DNA of 55,818 nt, from assembly GCA_016218215.1 (NCBI GenBank), contig JACREM010000047.1, forward strand, positions 1-55,818, read 5' to 3'. Both the position numbers and the translations under genes were made by a program. Below are positions 1 through 6,764 of the stretch, one piece after another; the first letter of the stretch is position 1; every line of letters starts with the position of its first letter. Under the pieces are notes generated by a model. That model was not told where the DNA came from. It ran no database searches and saw only the letters and a list, made by a program, of their open reading frames with translations. Source of the DNA: Candidatus Gottesmanbacteria bacterium (GTDB taxonomy: Bacteria > Patescibacteriota > Microgenomatia > UBA10105 > UBA927).

Positions 1-2
1 TG

Positions 3-80
3 ATAACAAAATATGTGAAGGAACAAGGACGAGAAAAAGAATACAAAAAGATGCACGTCGCGCAAATAACGATGTTTTAA
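3..80 (+). CDS. 3' end of an unidentified protein (partial)
   Basis: An open frame enters from the left edge and ends at TAA 78-80. The 25 residues (ITKYVKEQGREKEYKKMHVA then QITMF) are charged and look like the helical C-terminus of a globular protein. Because the next intact gene is a GT4 glycosyltransferase, this could be the tail of another glycosyltransferase, but that is only context. No domain can be recognised in so short a fragment, and it may be chance. Confidence 0.35.
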   Translation: MTKYVKEQGREKEYKKMHVAQITMF

Positions 81-151
81 CAAAGAGCCTGTCGGGAGCA
101 CAATAGATACCCCGATGGCTCTGCCTCGGGGAGTGTCATTATATATACGCT

Positions 152-646
152 GTGGGCGGAGGAAGAAATAAAGTGCCCCTTGATGTGCTCGAGCGGTATG
201 ACCCAAAAAAGAATACATGGGAAAAACGCGCACCGATGCCGACCAAAAGAGAACATATCGCGGCTGTTAGCTGTGGAGGAAAGCTGTATGTGCTGGGAGG
301 GTATGCCGGCACCCGGTTTAACAACCTTACCACGAATGAAGTCTACGATCCACATACTGATACATGGAAAACATTGGCCTCACTGCCGTATCCTGTAAGC
401 GGATTTTCTTCAGCTGCGATCGGTGAAAGTATATTCATCTTTGGAGGAGAACAGGGATGGGCGGTATCGGGCGAGATACACGAGTATAAGATACGTGTGA
501 ATCGATGGATCAGAAGGTCGGATCTTCCAGCAGCTCGATATGCGTCAACCGCAACCACGTTTGGTAAAAGCATTTTTGTCATAGGCGGAAGCTCAATTCT
601 CATGGGAGAAGATTTTCGATCTGAAAACGATATTTTTACACCATGA
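152..646 (+). CDS. 5'-degraded Kelch-repeat protein
   Basis: Three Kelch blades are readable: VYDP/TW followed by a hydrophobic strand and GG (KLYVLGG about residue 45, SIFIFGG about 95, SIFVIGG about 143). Kelch propellers normally need 4-7 blades, so about half is missing. The first usable start is GTG 152, inside a GG turn. The same frame is open back to the TAG at 104 and the preceding codons (YIYAV) still look like Kelch, so the start lies in a broken blade. No signal peptide or ribosome binding site is present. I infer a gene that lost its 5' part, or a tail fragment of a larger surface protein. Its TGA overlaps the ATG of the glycosyltransferase (ATGA at 643-646), so it may survive through translational coupling. 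Confidence 0.6.
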   Translation: MGGGRNKVPLDVLERYDPKKNTWEKRAPMPTKREHIAAVSCGGKLYVLGGYAGTRFNNLTTNEVYDPHTDTWKTLASLPYPVSGFSSAAIGESIFIFGGEQGWAVSGEIHEYKIRVNRWIRRSDLPAARYASTATTFGKSIFVIGGSSILMGEDFRSENDIFTP

Positions 647-1788
647 ATATAGTTATTGTTGCTGTTGCACTTCACAAAAATACTCTGACTGGAGGGGATA
701 AAATATTTGTCGAATGTGCAAAGCGTTGGATACTCTGGGGGCACAAGGTAAAAATACTCACCAATGAAGCAGGGTATGAGTATTGCAGGAGCAATGGCAT
801 TCCTACAAATGCCATTGAGTATAAACAGATGTCCTGGATAGATGCATCAGGAGTCTATCTTGCGATGATTATAAAAACAATCGTATCGTTTTTTTGGGGC
901 GTAACGCTCGATTTTAGAAAAACCGATGTTGTATTTGCTTCCTCATTTTTTCTGCCGGATATTCTGCTTGGGTTACTGATAATGCTCAAGCACTATGAGA
1001 CACGATTGGTCACTTCATTTTATATATACACCACGTCGTTATTCGGGTCAGATTATAGCAACGGTAGAGTGAAAGGGTTTTTCTTTTATCTCAACCAATC
1101 TCTTGCGTTATTGCTTCTGAAATTAAACAGAGGATTGCTCCTTGTGGCATCGCAATTTGATATGAACGTGTTTGCATCAGTACACAGTTTTGACAAGAGA
1201 AGAATATTTGCGGTACGAGGGGGAGTAGATGCTGAATTTTTTGCTTCTATACAGAAGCAGAAGAAGAACTATGATGCTGTATTTGTCGGAAGATTTCATC
1301 CGCAGAAATGCGTAGATGAACTGATAGAAATTTGGTGTGGAGTTGTCAATGAGGGTAATACGAGAGTGCTCGCGCTCATAGGAGGAGGCTTGGAAGAAGA
1401 GGCGTTACGAGAAATCATTGTTCAGAAGCGGCTTGAAAAAAATATTGTATTCCTAGGCATGATAGACGGCAAGAAAAAAGCCATGATACTAAAGTCATCC
1501 CGCATATTTATATCTGCATCTCGTTTTGATACCGGGAACATTGCTCTGGACGAAGCTCTGGCCTGCGGGGTTCCCGGCATCATTTACGATCTCCCAAATT
1601 TAGAGTATCCAAAAGGAGTGGTGAAAGTGCCGGTTGGAAATATGAATAGATTTGTTCAAGAAATTATCAAACTTTTAAAAAATAATGGGAAAAGAGAACG
1701 TCTGGGCATTGAGGCCATGGAATTTGCAAAAACGATTGATTGGAACATACGAGCAAAACAACTGCTTCATTTTTTCGCCTCAGCATAG
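643..1788 (+). CDS. GT4-family glycosyltransferase
   Basis: A 381-residue GT-B fold enzyme, predicted to transfer a sugar from a nucleotide-sugar to a surface glycan at the cytoplasmic face of the membrane. The N-terminal half is hydrophobic and variable, with LTGGDKIFVECAKRW near residues 15-30, as in GT4 acceptor domains. The C-terminal half carries the donor-binding signature: DAVFVGRFHPQK near 210, IGGGLEEEAL near 245, then the E-x7-E-like stretch DTGNIALDEALACGVPGI near 295-312, where the second Glu should contact the nucleotide-sugar. It starts inside the stop codon of the Kelch gene. Donor and acceptor cannot be predicted. Confidence 0.85.
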   Translation: MNIVIVAVALHKNTLTGGDKIFVECAKRWILWGHKVKILTNEAGYEYCRSNGIPTNAIEYKQMSWIDASGVYLAMIIKTIVSFFWGVTLDFRKTDVVFASSFFLPDILLGLLIMLKHYETRLVTSFYIYTTSLFGSDYSNGRVKGFFFYLNQSLALLLLKLNRGLLLVASQFDMNVFASVHSFDKRRIFAVRGGVDAEFFASIQKQKKNYDAVFVGRFHPQKCVDELIEIWCGVVNEGNTRVLALIGGGLEEEALREIIVQKRLEKNIVFLGMIDGKKKAMILKSSRIFISASRFDTGNIALDEALACGVPGIIYDLPNLEYPKGVVKVPVGNMNRFVQEIIKLLKNNGKRERLGIEAMEFAKTIDWNIRAKQLLHFFASA

Positions 1789-1837
1789 TGTCAGAAGAGG
1801 AGTTTAGCGAGTGAAAGAATTTTACACTAGTTTTTGG

Positions 1838-1843
1838 TACAAT
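1838..1843 (+). promoter_or_regulatory. Candidate -10 box for tRNA-Glu
   Basis: TACAAT lies 17 nt before the tRNA 5' end, a suitable distance for a short leader. I see no good -35 hexamer at 16-18 bp upstream (AAGAAT is the best available). Confidence 0.4.
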
Positions 1844-1859
1844 AAAGGTTGTCTTCATA

Positions 1860-1933
1860 GCCCCGTTCGTCTAGCGGCCTAGGACCCAGCGTTTTCAGCG
1901 CTGTGACCGCCGGTTCGAATCCGGCACGGGGTA
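1860..1933 (+). tRNA. tRNA-Glu (anticodon UUC)
   Basis: A full cloverleaf folds by eye. The acceptor stem is GCCCCGT/ACGGGGT (first pair G-U) with discriminator A1933. The anticodon stem CAGCG/CGCTG closes the loop TTTTCAG, giving anticodon TTC. The T-arm is GCCGG-TTCGAAT-CCGGC. The 3' CCA is not encoded, since CTTTT follows. The gene stands alone between the glycosyltransferase and an accessory patch. Confidence 0.95.
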
Positions 1934-1960
1934 CTTTTGAGCTACTTATAAGCCTAATAA

Positions 1961-2476
1961 ATGAGACATGGATTATTACTTTGTGGAGGAATCGCCGAAC
2001 GATATGCTAAATCTATCGGTGCAACTCCTCCGTATCCAAAGCACTTAGAAAAAACACAGGGAAAAATTATCCTGGAACAGGCGATACATGACATGGTCGC
2101 ATTGCTATCGCCTGATTTAATCACAGTAGTTACAAATACTCAATTTCACGATCAGTATTTGAATGAGTTAAGACGCATTCAAAATGAAACTCCGGACCTT
2201 AATTTATCAATTGCTTTAGTTCCACCATTAATTGGAAATGATTTTCCGTACGAAGAGATTGCACATGAATTTGACTTTATGGTATTCAAGGATCTTGATT
2301 TAAGATCAATTTCAACCCCAAGAGATTCATTATTTATTGTTGCCCCCGGTGATCAAGTTGTAAATTGGAAGCTATCGAATTTAAGGCTTTCACGAACGGA
2401 AATAGAAGCTGAGCTTAAACATTTCGATAGTAAAAATTTATTAGCTGTTGGAGATAGAGATTTACACCCAATGTAG
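1961..2476 (+). CDS. Nucleotidyltransferase (MobA/GlmU-like fold), cut by an in-frame TAG
   Basis: The N-terminus HGLLLCGGIAERY followed by YPKHLEKTQGKIILEQAI matches NTP_transferase proteins (GG-x-R loop, P-K, then GK-x-LLE), which bind NTP and transfer NMP to a sugar or cofactor. The 171-residue frame stops at TAG 2474-2476, but the same frame continues for 51 codons and contains the family's usual C-terminal element VINVNTREDLLFANELI. The gene is therefore most likely a recent pseudogene with a nonsense mutation, or the product is a truncated protein. It follows tRNA-Glu by 27 bp and is AT-richer than neighbouring genes. No SD is seen. The natural substrate is unknown. Confidence 0.7.
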   Translation: MRHGLLLCGGIAERYAKSIGATPPYPKHLEKTQGKIILEQAIHDMVALLSPDLITVVTNTQFHDQYLNELRRIQNETPDLNLSIALVPPLIGNDFPYEEIAHEFDFMVFKDLDLRSISTPRDSLFIVAPGDQVVNWKLSNLRLSRTEIEAELKHFDSKNLLAVGDRDLHPM

Positions 2477-2632
2477 TATATTGGCGGGTTACATGCATTG
2501 GAATATGAAGATTATTCAATTTTGCGTTTAAATAGCATGCAAGTGATAAATGTAAATACTCGCGAGGACTTGTTGTTCGCGAATGAGCTAATTGGTGAAA
2601 CTTCTCAACGAGTTGGTGGCGAATTAAAATAA
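2477..2632 (+). pseudogene. Separated C-terminal remnant of the nucleotidyltransferase
   Basis: The reading frame of the upstream gene continues past the TAG to TAA 2630-2632. It encodes YIGGLHALEYEDYSILRL and then the strand-helix VINVNTREDLLFANELI typical of the end of MobA/RfbA-like domains. A single base change at 2474-2476 would restore a protein of about 223 residues. Confidence 0.6.
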
Positions 2633-2682
2633 TTTTTGTTCTAATAAACTTACAATTCTACATTCGTCCCGAGGTGTCAAGG

Positions 2683-3027
2683 CTATTTCACCTCCAAGGT
2701 GGAAGAAGTGGAAGAAAGGTGGAAGAAAGGTGGAAGAACTGCATTGACTTGAGTACTATTTCCGCCTATATCAACAATTATATCGTGATAATAAATTTTA
2801 CCACTCTTTCCAATGACACCGGATAATGACCCGGATGTCCCGTTTTTAATTTTAATTCCAAGTAATTCACCTATCTGAGCAGGAAATACGCACATATCCG
2901 CACCAGAATCTACGAGCGCTTCATAGCCAATTGGTTTATTTTGCTTGTATCTAAGGGTGATTGAAATAATTGGTCGTATTATGCCTGGTGCGATTCTTTT
3001 ATATTTAAATTGCATATCGCTATCCAA
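2683..3027 (-). CDS. Retropepsin-like aspartyl protease, C-terminus altered by a tandem repeat
   Basis: This 114-residue protein has the aspartyl protease signature YEALVDSGADMCVFP with catalytic Asp40 in D-S-G-A, flanked by beta-strand patterns (PIISITLRYK before it, a glycine-rich flap GSLSGVIGKSG after it). Bacterial single-lobe retropepsins dimerise to build an active site and usually run to about 125-135 residues, ending in an LLG-R motif that is missing here. Instead the last 15 residues (FFHLSSTSSTLEVK) are encoded by an 11-bp tandem repeat. It overlaps the upstream DUF5678-like gene by 8 bp, so the two are probably co-translated. The substrate is unknown, and whether the enzyme is active is uncertain. 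Confidence 0.7.
   Translation of the reverse strand: MDSDMQFKYKRIAPGIIRPIISITLRYKQNKPIGYEALVDSGADMCVFPAQIGELLGIKIKNGTSGSLSGVIGKSGKIYYHDIIVDIGGNSTQVNAVLPPFFHLSSTSSTLEVK
2698..2738. repeat. 11-bp tandem repeat, unit GGTGGAAGAAA
   Basis: On the plus strand the series reads GGTGGAAGAA, GTGGAAGAAA, GGTGGAAGAAA, GGTGGAAGAA: about four near-perfect copies of 10-11 bp. It encodes the end of the retropepsin gene on the minus strand. Unit length is not a multiple of three, so gain or loss of a unit shifts the frame. Confidence 0.8.
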
Positions 3028-3208
3028 CCATCGGAGTTATCTGAGAAGGTACAAAAGAAATGATCGGATCGTTGAACCCGTTTTTTATGGCTCGACCATA
3101 TGCTACTCTTGCATTATCTGCGCTTGCGATGACAGTTTTTTCATCTCGCTTCAGAGCAACCCATTTTCCTTTATGTTCTTTATATATCTTTATCCAATTG
3201 ATTGCCAT
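3020..3208 (-). CDS. Small DUF5678-like protein
   Basis: A 62-residue protein containing KGKWVALKRDEKTVIASADN followed by a short helix and a final strand GFNDPIISFVP. This W-V-A-L ... V-I-A-S ... helix ... DPII pattern is that of small DUF5678-type proteins, whose biochemical role is not established. It is the first gene of an overlapping pair with the aspartyl protease. The pairing suggests a joint role, for example substrate or partner and protease, but nothing in the sequence proves it. Start chosen at ATG (MAINWIKIYK). Confidence 0.65.
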   Translation of the reverse strand: MAINWIKIYKEHKGKWVALKRDEKTVIASADNARVAYGRAIKNGFNDPIISFVPSQITPMVG

Positions 3209-3290
3209 GGTTCAATACTATCATAAAAGGAAATATCATGTTTTCTGTTAGCTTCACATTTTACGTTGCACCAATGCCAGGTTATGCTGT

Positions 3291-3776
3291 TCACAGCTCA
3301 ACCTCAAGCTCTATCTCATCTCGTATTGGAATTCTGTCATTGCCCAGGAGGGGGATTGACGGTTTTAATTTCCGTTGTTTTTCCATTTCATTTATGTGTA
3401 TAGCGGTGATAACAAATCCCCGTTTCTGATAAAATCTGAGAGCTTGAGTGTTGTCATTGGTCGTCATGAGCCAGACTTTGCTGCATCCTTCTTCTTTCGC
3501 TCTTTCCTTCACACGATCGATAAATGTAGTCCCGAGGCCTTTATTTGTCACTTCACAGTATAGTGCCACAATTTCAATGGAATTTTTATCTTTGATGTAC
3601 GAGATAAATCCAACAGGATTGCCATCGAGAGTTCCAACAAGTGTGGGGAGATTTAGGATATTGTACACATGTTCTTTGCTTATGATCTCAACCGATCCCC
3701 ACATCTGTGTCGCTATATTTGAAATCCATGCATTGTCTGTCTGTGTTTTTTCTGTGATTTGAAAAGGATGATCCAT
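3291..3776 (-). CDS. GNAT-family N-acetyltransferase
   Basis: A 161-residue acetyltransferase that would move an acetyl group from acetyl-CoA to an amine. Visible elements are the beta4 strand SIEIVALYCEVTNKGLGTTF (a degenerate pyrophosphate-binding loop, with NKGLG in place of R/Q-x-x-G-x-G/A), the helix that follows, VWLMTTNDNTQALRFYQKRGF (N-x-x-A-x-x-FYxKxGF, a hallmark of the fold) and a C-terminal strand. I chose ATG 3776 (MDHPFQITEK) because a longer frame to 3851 adds a non-homologous hydrophobic lead that would overlap the gene upstream. Substrate unknown. It ends a three-gene minus-strand cluster. Confidence 0.8.
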   Translation of the reverse strand: MDHPFQITEKTQTDNAWISNIATQMWGSVEIISKEHVYNILNLPTLVGTLDGNPVGFISYIKDKNSIEIVALYCEVTNKGLGTTFIDRVKERAKEEGCSKVWLMTTNDNTQALRFYQKRGFVITAIHINEMEKQRKLKPSIPLLGNDRIPIRDEIELEVEL

Positions 3777-3810
3777 GAATTCATTATAGCGAAAAATGCT
3801 ATGTAACGCT

Positions 3811-4530
3811 TTATAGGTTTTGTGGAATATACACAATAAAATCATTATCAATTGCTCCGATCGGTTGACATCCTAGCCTATACAAATCCACCAATGGTAC
3901 ATTTGGGTTTCCGTGATTGAATAGATCAGAGACAAATACATCAGAAACAACTTCATGAAGCGCGGCGTACGTTGCGGGAACAGCAGCCCAACCTGCCGTA
4001 TGGCTAAAACCTTGGTACACAATGTGACTTACAAGATCAAATTCTTCTCTGCGTCCGGAAGAGTCAGCAGTTTTTTCCAATAATTTCCGGTATTTTTCTT
4101 TTGCCTGATTAAGAAAACTATTTGCAGTCATTGAGTCATACATCAGACTATCTGCTGTTTGAATATCGCCATGAATCACATTGATACTCATTGGTGTTGC
4201 ATTGAAACGGAGTAAATAGGCATTGACCAACGTTTGTATTGATGATTCATTTGGCTCGTGTATCGGCACCGAATGAATGATGTCTAGAGAATTATAGACG
4301 GCGTTTGCAACTTGCCTTCCGTTTGGTATGCCAAATCCTTTTGAAGAAAACATTTCCTGCAGTAGATGAAATTTGATCATATCGTCAAGGGAGTTAATCC
4401 ATCGAAATATCTGAGCAGTTTCTCTTTTGTCTAGCATTGGGAGAAATAGATGATCTGCTCCCAATATAGGAGTTGCAACTCTATGAATTGTGTTGCAAAT
4501 ATCCGCTGTGGTATATATTTCCTTACTCAT
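3811..4530 (-). CDS. Protein of unknown function, 239 aa
   Basis: I do not recognise this protein. It is soluble (no signal peptide or membrane span) and predicted mostly alpha-helical. Notable stretches are FHLLQEMFSSKGFGIPNGRQ, VIHGDIQTADSLMYDS, and FSHTAGWAAVPATYAALHEV followed by a C-terminal region ending VPLVDLYRLGCQPIGAI. The last part, with a short beta ending (IDNDFIVYIP), reads like a catalytic or nucleotide-binding module, but no diagnostic motif is present. Its ATG follows directly after the stop of the membrane-protein gene upstream (TAG then ATG), so the two are probably co-translated. Confidence 0.6.
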   Translation of the reverse strand: MSKEIYTTADICNTIHRVATPILGADHLFLPMLDKRETAQIFRWINSLDDMIKFHLLQEMFSSKGFGIPNGRQVANAVYNSLDIIHSVPIHEPNESSIQTLVNAYLLRFNATPMSINVIHGDIQTADSLMYDSMTANSFLNQAKEKYRKLLEKTADSSGRREEFDLVSHIVYQGFSHTAGWAAVPATYAALHEVVSDVFVSDLFNHGNPNVPLVDLYRLGCQPIGAIDNDFIVYIPQNL

Positions 4531-5088
4531 CTATCGTTTTCTTAATATGAGCAGTACCACGGTAAAATCGAGGAAGGTAATGTAGAGAGGGTATGCTAAT
4601 TCCTGAAACGACCACTGTTGGATTGCCAGAAGACTTGCGATGGCTGCAAGTACATCCAGCGCATAAAACGTCCAGACTTCCGATTCAGGATATTTATATG
4701 TTTTGATAAGCATCGGGATCTGACCAGCTAGGTCTGCAGCGATAGACGCTATGATGCCAAAAAGCGGATTTGCAGTAAGTTTCCAAGCCACAATTCCTCC
4801 AAGGGATACGAAAAGACACAGAATATCTATTTTTGAAAATCCTCCCATGCCGTACTTTAAACTCAGAAGAAAAATGATGATGCTTCCTAAAGTCATTGAT
4901 CCTATGAGCCAGATTGCGACCGTGCTTGCAGAAGCAACAAGTGCACTAAATGCAAGGGATGCGATAACGACTATCACAAATCGTGTGGTTCTATGTGGTT
5001 TCGCTTCGCCCTTCAATATGGCGATAGCGTAGACGATGTAGGAGATGAGTGCGAGGACGCTGCTTATGGCAATAAAGAAATTTTGCAT
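4531..5088 (-). CDS. Multi-pass membrane protein, PQ-loop-like
   Basis: A 185-residue integral membrane protein with about six or seven hydrophobic spans. Two segments follow a similar plan: ISYIVYAIAILKGEAKPHRT near residue 15 and LAGQIPMLIKTYKYPESE near 120, each a helix with P and Q/K at the turn followed by a short polar stretch and a second helix. This resembles the repeated three-helix units of PQ-loop/SemiSWEET proteins, which transport sugars or amino acids or act as cargo receptors. The assignment is tentative. It is the first gene of the minus-strand cluster. A -10-like TATACAAT and, further upstream, a TTCGGGTATTTA site face it. Confidence 0.6.
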   Translation of the reverse strand: MQNFFIAISSVLALISYIVYAIAILKGEAKPHRTTRFVIVVIASLAFSALVASASTVAIWLIGSMTLGSIIIFLLSLKYGMGGFSKIDILCLFVSLGGIVAWKLTANPLFGIIASIAADLAGQIPMLIKTYKYPESEVWTFYALDVLAAIASLLAIQQWSFQELAYPLYITFLDFTVVLLILRKR

Positions 5089-5138
5089 ACATGCATTGTA
5101 TATCTTTCAGTGCGTATGCTGAAACAGTTTTCGTTTCA

Positions 5139-5150
5139 TTCGGGTATTTA
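5139..5150 (+). promoter_or_regulatory. Candidate SOS operator copy 1 (TTCGGGTATTTA)
   Basis: This is one of four TTCGGGTWWWTW sites in the window. It lies midway between the minus-strand membrane-protein gene and the plus-strand dinB cluster, next to a TATAAA that would be a -10 for the minus strand. It could control either direction. Confidence 0.5.
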
Positions 5151-5175
5151 TAGTATTTGCACTATTTTGATACCG

Positions 5176-5225
5176 TTGACAGCTCTCTTTGTCAGGTCTA
5201 GTATAGAGATATATTCGGGTTTATT
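5176..5225 (+). promoter_or_regulatory. Promoter of the dinB cluster with candidate SOS operator copy 2
   Basis: TTGACA at 5176-5181 and TAGTAT at 5199-5204 are separated by 17 bp, a good sigma70-type promoter. TTCGGGTTTATT at 5214-5225 begins about where transcription should start, a classical repressor position. The leader then runs to ATG 5245 with a modest SD (AGGAAA at 5234). Confidence 0.65.
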
Positions 5226-5244
5226 TTGGTCATAGGAAATCTTC

Positions 5245-5472
5245 ATGGAACACATCGACGAATCAGTTTCGGTTACTTTGATTTCGGCAATTCCTTCTGT
5301 TTTAGAGTGGCGGGGGAGGCAGTACATTATAAAAACCATCGGACTTCATCATACATGGCGTGATGGTCGAATACTCTACCATGTATTTTCTGTCTCAGAC
5401 GAATCAATGTTTTTCAGATTGGAGTTTAATACCGAATCGCTTCTCTGGAGGCTCACTGATATAGCAGAGTAA
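5245..5472 (+). CDS. Small DUF6504-like protein linked to Y-family polymerase
   Basis: A 75-residue protein with PSVLEWRGRQYIIKTIGLHH and then RILYHVFSVSDESMFFRLEF, a beta-rich W-R-G-R-x-Y pattern like the small domain (DUF6504 type) found beside ImuB/DinB polymerases in many bacteria. It ends 4 bp before dinB and is presumably its partner or regulator; the mechanism is not known. The antisense frame over 5148-5339 was discarded because this strand has the promoter, SD and conserved pattern. Confidence 0.7.
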   Translation: MEHIDESVSVTLISAIPSVLEWRGRQYIIKTIGLHHTWRDGRILYHVFSVSDESMFFRLEFNTESLLWRLTDIAE

Positions 5473-5476
5473 ACGT

Positions 5477-6739
5477 ATGAATGACATATTTTCTCCTCGT
5501 CCGTCAACCGTTCTTTACGTTGATATTAATTCCTGTTTCGCGACTATAGAGCAGCAGGCAAATCCGCTTATCCGTGGAAAGCCGGTGGTCGTGGCCGCGT
5601 ATGCCACAGGCAACGGATGCATCCTCGCCTCTTCTATAGAATCTAAACGCCTTGGGATAAAAACAGGAATGCATGTACGGGAGGCGCAGGTGATCTCTAG
5701 GGATCTCACTGTTCTGACTCCAGATCCGGAAAAATATCGTCATGTGAATGTTCTTTTAAAAAATATTCTGTCTGTCTACACAGATGTTGTAGAAGTGTAT
5801 TCTATAGATGAAATGTCTCTCGACGTTTCAAAAGATCCGTATTTTTTTCGTGTTTCAGAAGGGATACAGAGCGTTGATGCCTCCTTCGCGTATGCGAGAA
5901 AGATCAAGGAGCGTATCAGAAAAGAAATAGGCGAGTGGATACGGGTATCCATCGGAATTTCTACAAATGTGTACCTTGGAAAGGTCGCTTCAGATATACA
6001 AAAGCCGGACGGATGTACCGCAATCATCAAAGAGAACGTCGTAGAAACGCTAAAAAAATTATCAGTAGAGGATTTGTGCGGGATAAAAAAGGGATATGGG
6101 AATAGGCTTCGATCATCTGGAATGCAAACGGCATACGATATGTACAGATCTACACAGGATATTCTCATTCGTGCGTTTGGTTCAAAAATAGGTCGGGACT
6201 GGTGGCTTCGACTTCATGGATTTACCGAAGGAGACCGGGTATATAGGGAAGAACAAAAAACATATGGTCAGTCTCATGCGCTGTATATACCAAAGACTCC
6301 ATCTGATCCGGAGACCCTCTCTGTCTTGTCTCAACTTGTGTATAAAATGGCTCGTCGCCTTCGCGAGACGTACTCTGGAGCGTCTGGTGTTTCTTTGTCC
6401 TGTGTGTTTTCCGGGCATGAGTCCTGGCAGAAAAGTAGAACACTGTCGCACAGCATTTCTTCTTCGGATGATTTTTATAAAGCAGTTCTTCTCCTTTTAA
6501 ACCAAGCTCCATCTCTTCCGATCAGAATTCTTGCTGTTTCCTGTTTTGGCATGGTGTCAGGTAATAGTGTCCAGGAAGGATTGTTTGACACGAGAGAGCG
6601 AAAAGACAGTCTCACTCATGCACTTGACATAATCGGACGCAAATGGGGAGATGACGCGCTTATGTCTGCACGCGCTTTGACCGGGAGCTCTAAAGTTCTT
6701 GACCGCATTCCTTTTGGAAGAGCTGGGCTAAAAAATTAG
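5477..6739 (+). CDS. dinB: Y-family DNA polymerase (DinB/UmuC type)
   Basis: A 420-residue translesion polymerase that copies past damaged bases. Palm residues are visible: the first metal-binding Asp in LYVDINSCFATIE (residue 15, with Phe in the steric-gate region), NGCILASSIESKRLGIKTGM in the fingers, and SIDEMSLDVS (about residue 110) with the catalytic D-E pair. An HhH-like thumb (VEDLCGIKKGYGNRLRSSGM) and a little-finger domain (residues 250-370) follow, with SVSLSCVFSG-type strands. It lacks a clear C-terminal beta-clamp peptide, although QEGLFDTRER near 365 resembles a QxxLF-type clamp-binding motif. It is second in the cluster controlled by the 5176 promoter, so probably damage-inducible. 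Confidence 0.9.
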   Translation: MNDIFSPRPSTVLYVDINSCFATIEQQANPLIRGKPVVVAAYATGNGCILASSIESKRLGIKTGMHVREAQVISRDLTVLTPDPEKYRHVNVLLKNILSVYTDVVEVYSIDEMSLDVSKDPYFFRVSEGIQSVDASFAYARKIKERIRKEIGEWIRVSIGISTNVYLGKVASDIQKPDGCTAIIKENVVETLKKLSVEDLCGIKKGYGNRLRSSGMQTAYDMYRSTQDILIRAFGSKIGRDWWLRLHGFTEGDRVYREEQKTYGQSHALYIPKTPSDPETLSVLSQLVYKMARRLRETYSGASGVSLSCVFSGHESWQKSRTLSHSISSSDDFYKAVLLLLNQAPSLPIRILAVSCFGMVSGNSVQEGLFDTRERKDSLTHALDIIGRKWGDDALMSARALTGSSKVLDRIPFGRAGLKN

Positions 6740-6757
6740 AAAAAATAATGACAAGAG

Positions 6758-6763
6758 TATAAT
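6758..6763 (+). promoter_or_regulatory. Candidate -10 box for a leaderless rarA transcript
   Basis: TATAAT lies just before ATG 6765. Transcription from it would start near 6770, exactly at a second in-frame ATG (6771). The -35 region (TTAGAA at 6736-6741) is weak. Confidence 0.4.
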
Positions 6764-6764
6764 T

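Noticed and set aside
1961-2632. Recoding of TAG as sense
   Set aside because: TAG ends other genes in the window (for example at 1786-1788), so a single in-frame TAG is better read as a nonsense mutation.
2698-2738. CRISPR-like array
   Set aside because: The units are contiguous, 10-11 bp and without spacers, so this is a tandem repeat, not a CRISPR array.
1860-3290. Mobile-element insertion at tRNA-Glu with duplicated att site
   Set aside because: No copy of the tRNA 3' end (GGTTCGAAT region) was found in 1934-3290 and no integrase gene is present.
5148-5339. A 63-codon minus-strand frame overlapping the dinB promoter
   Set aside because: It covers a good promoter and operator on the plus strand and has no known pattern, whereas the plus-strand 75-residue frame has a W-R-G-R-x-Y pattern and a linked polymerase.
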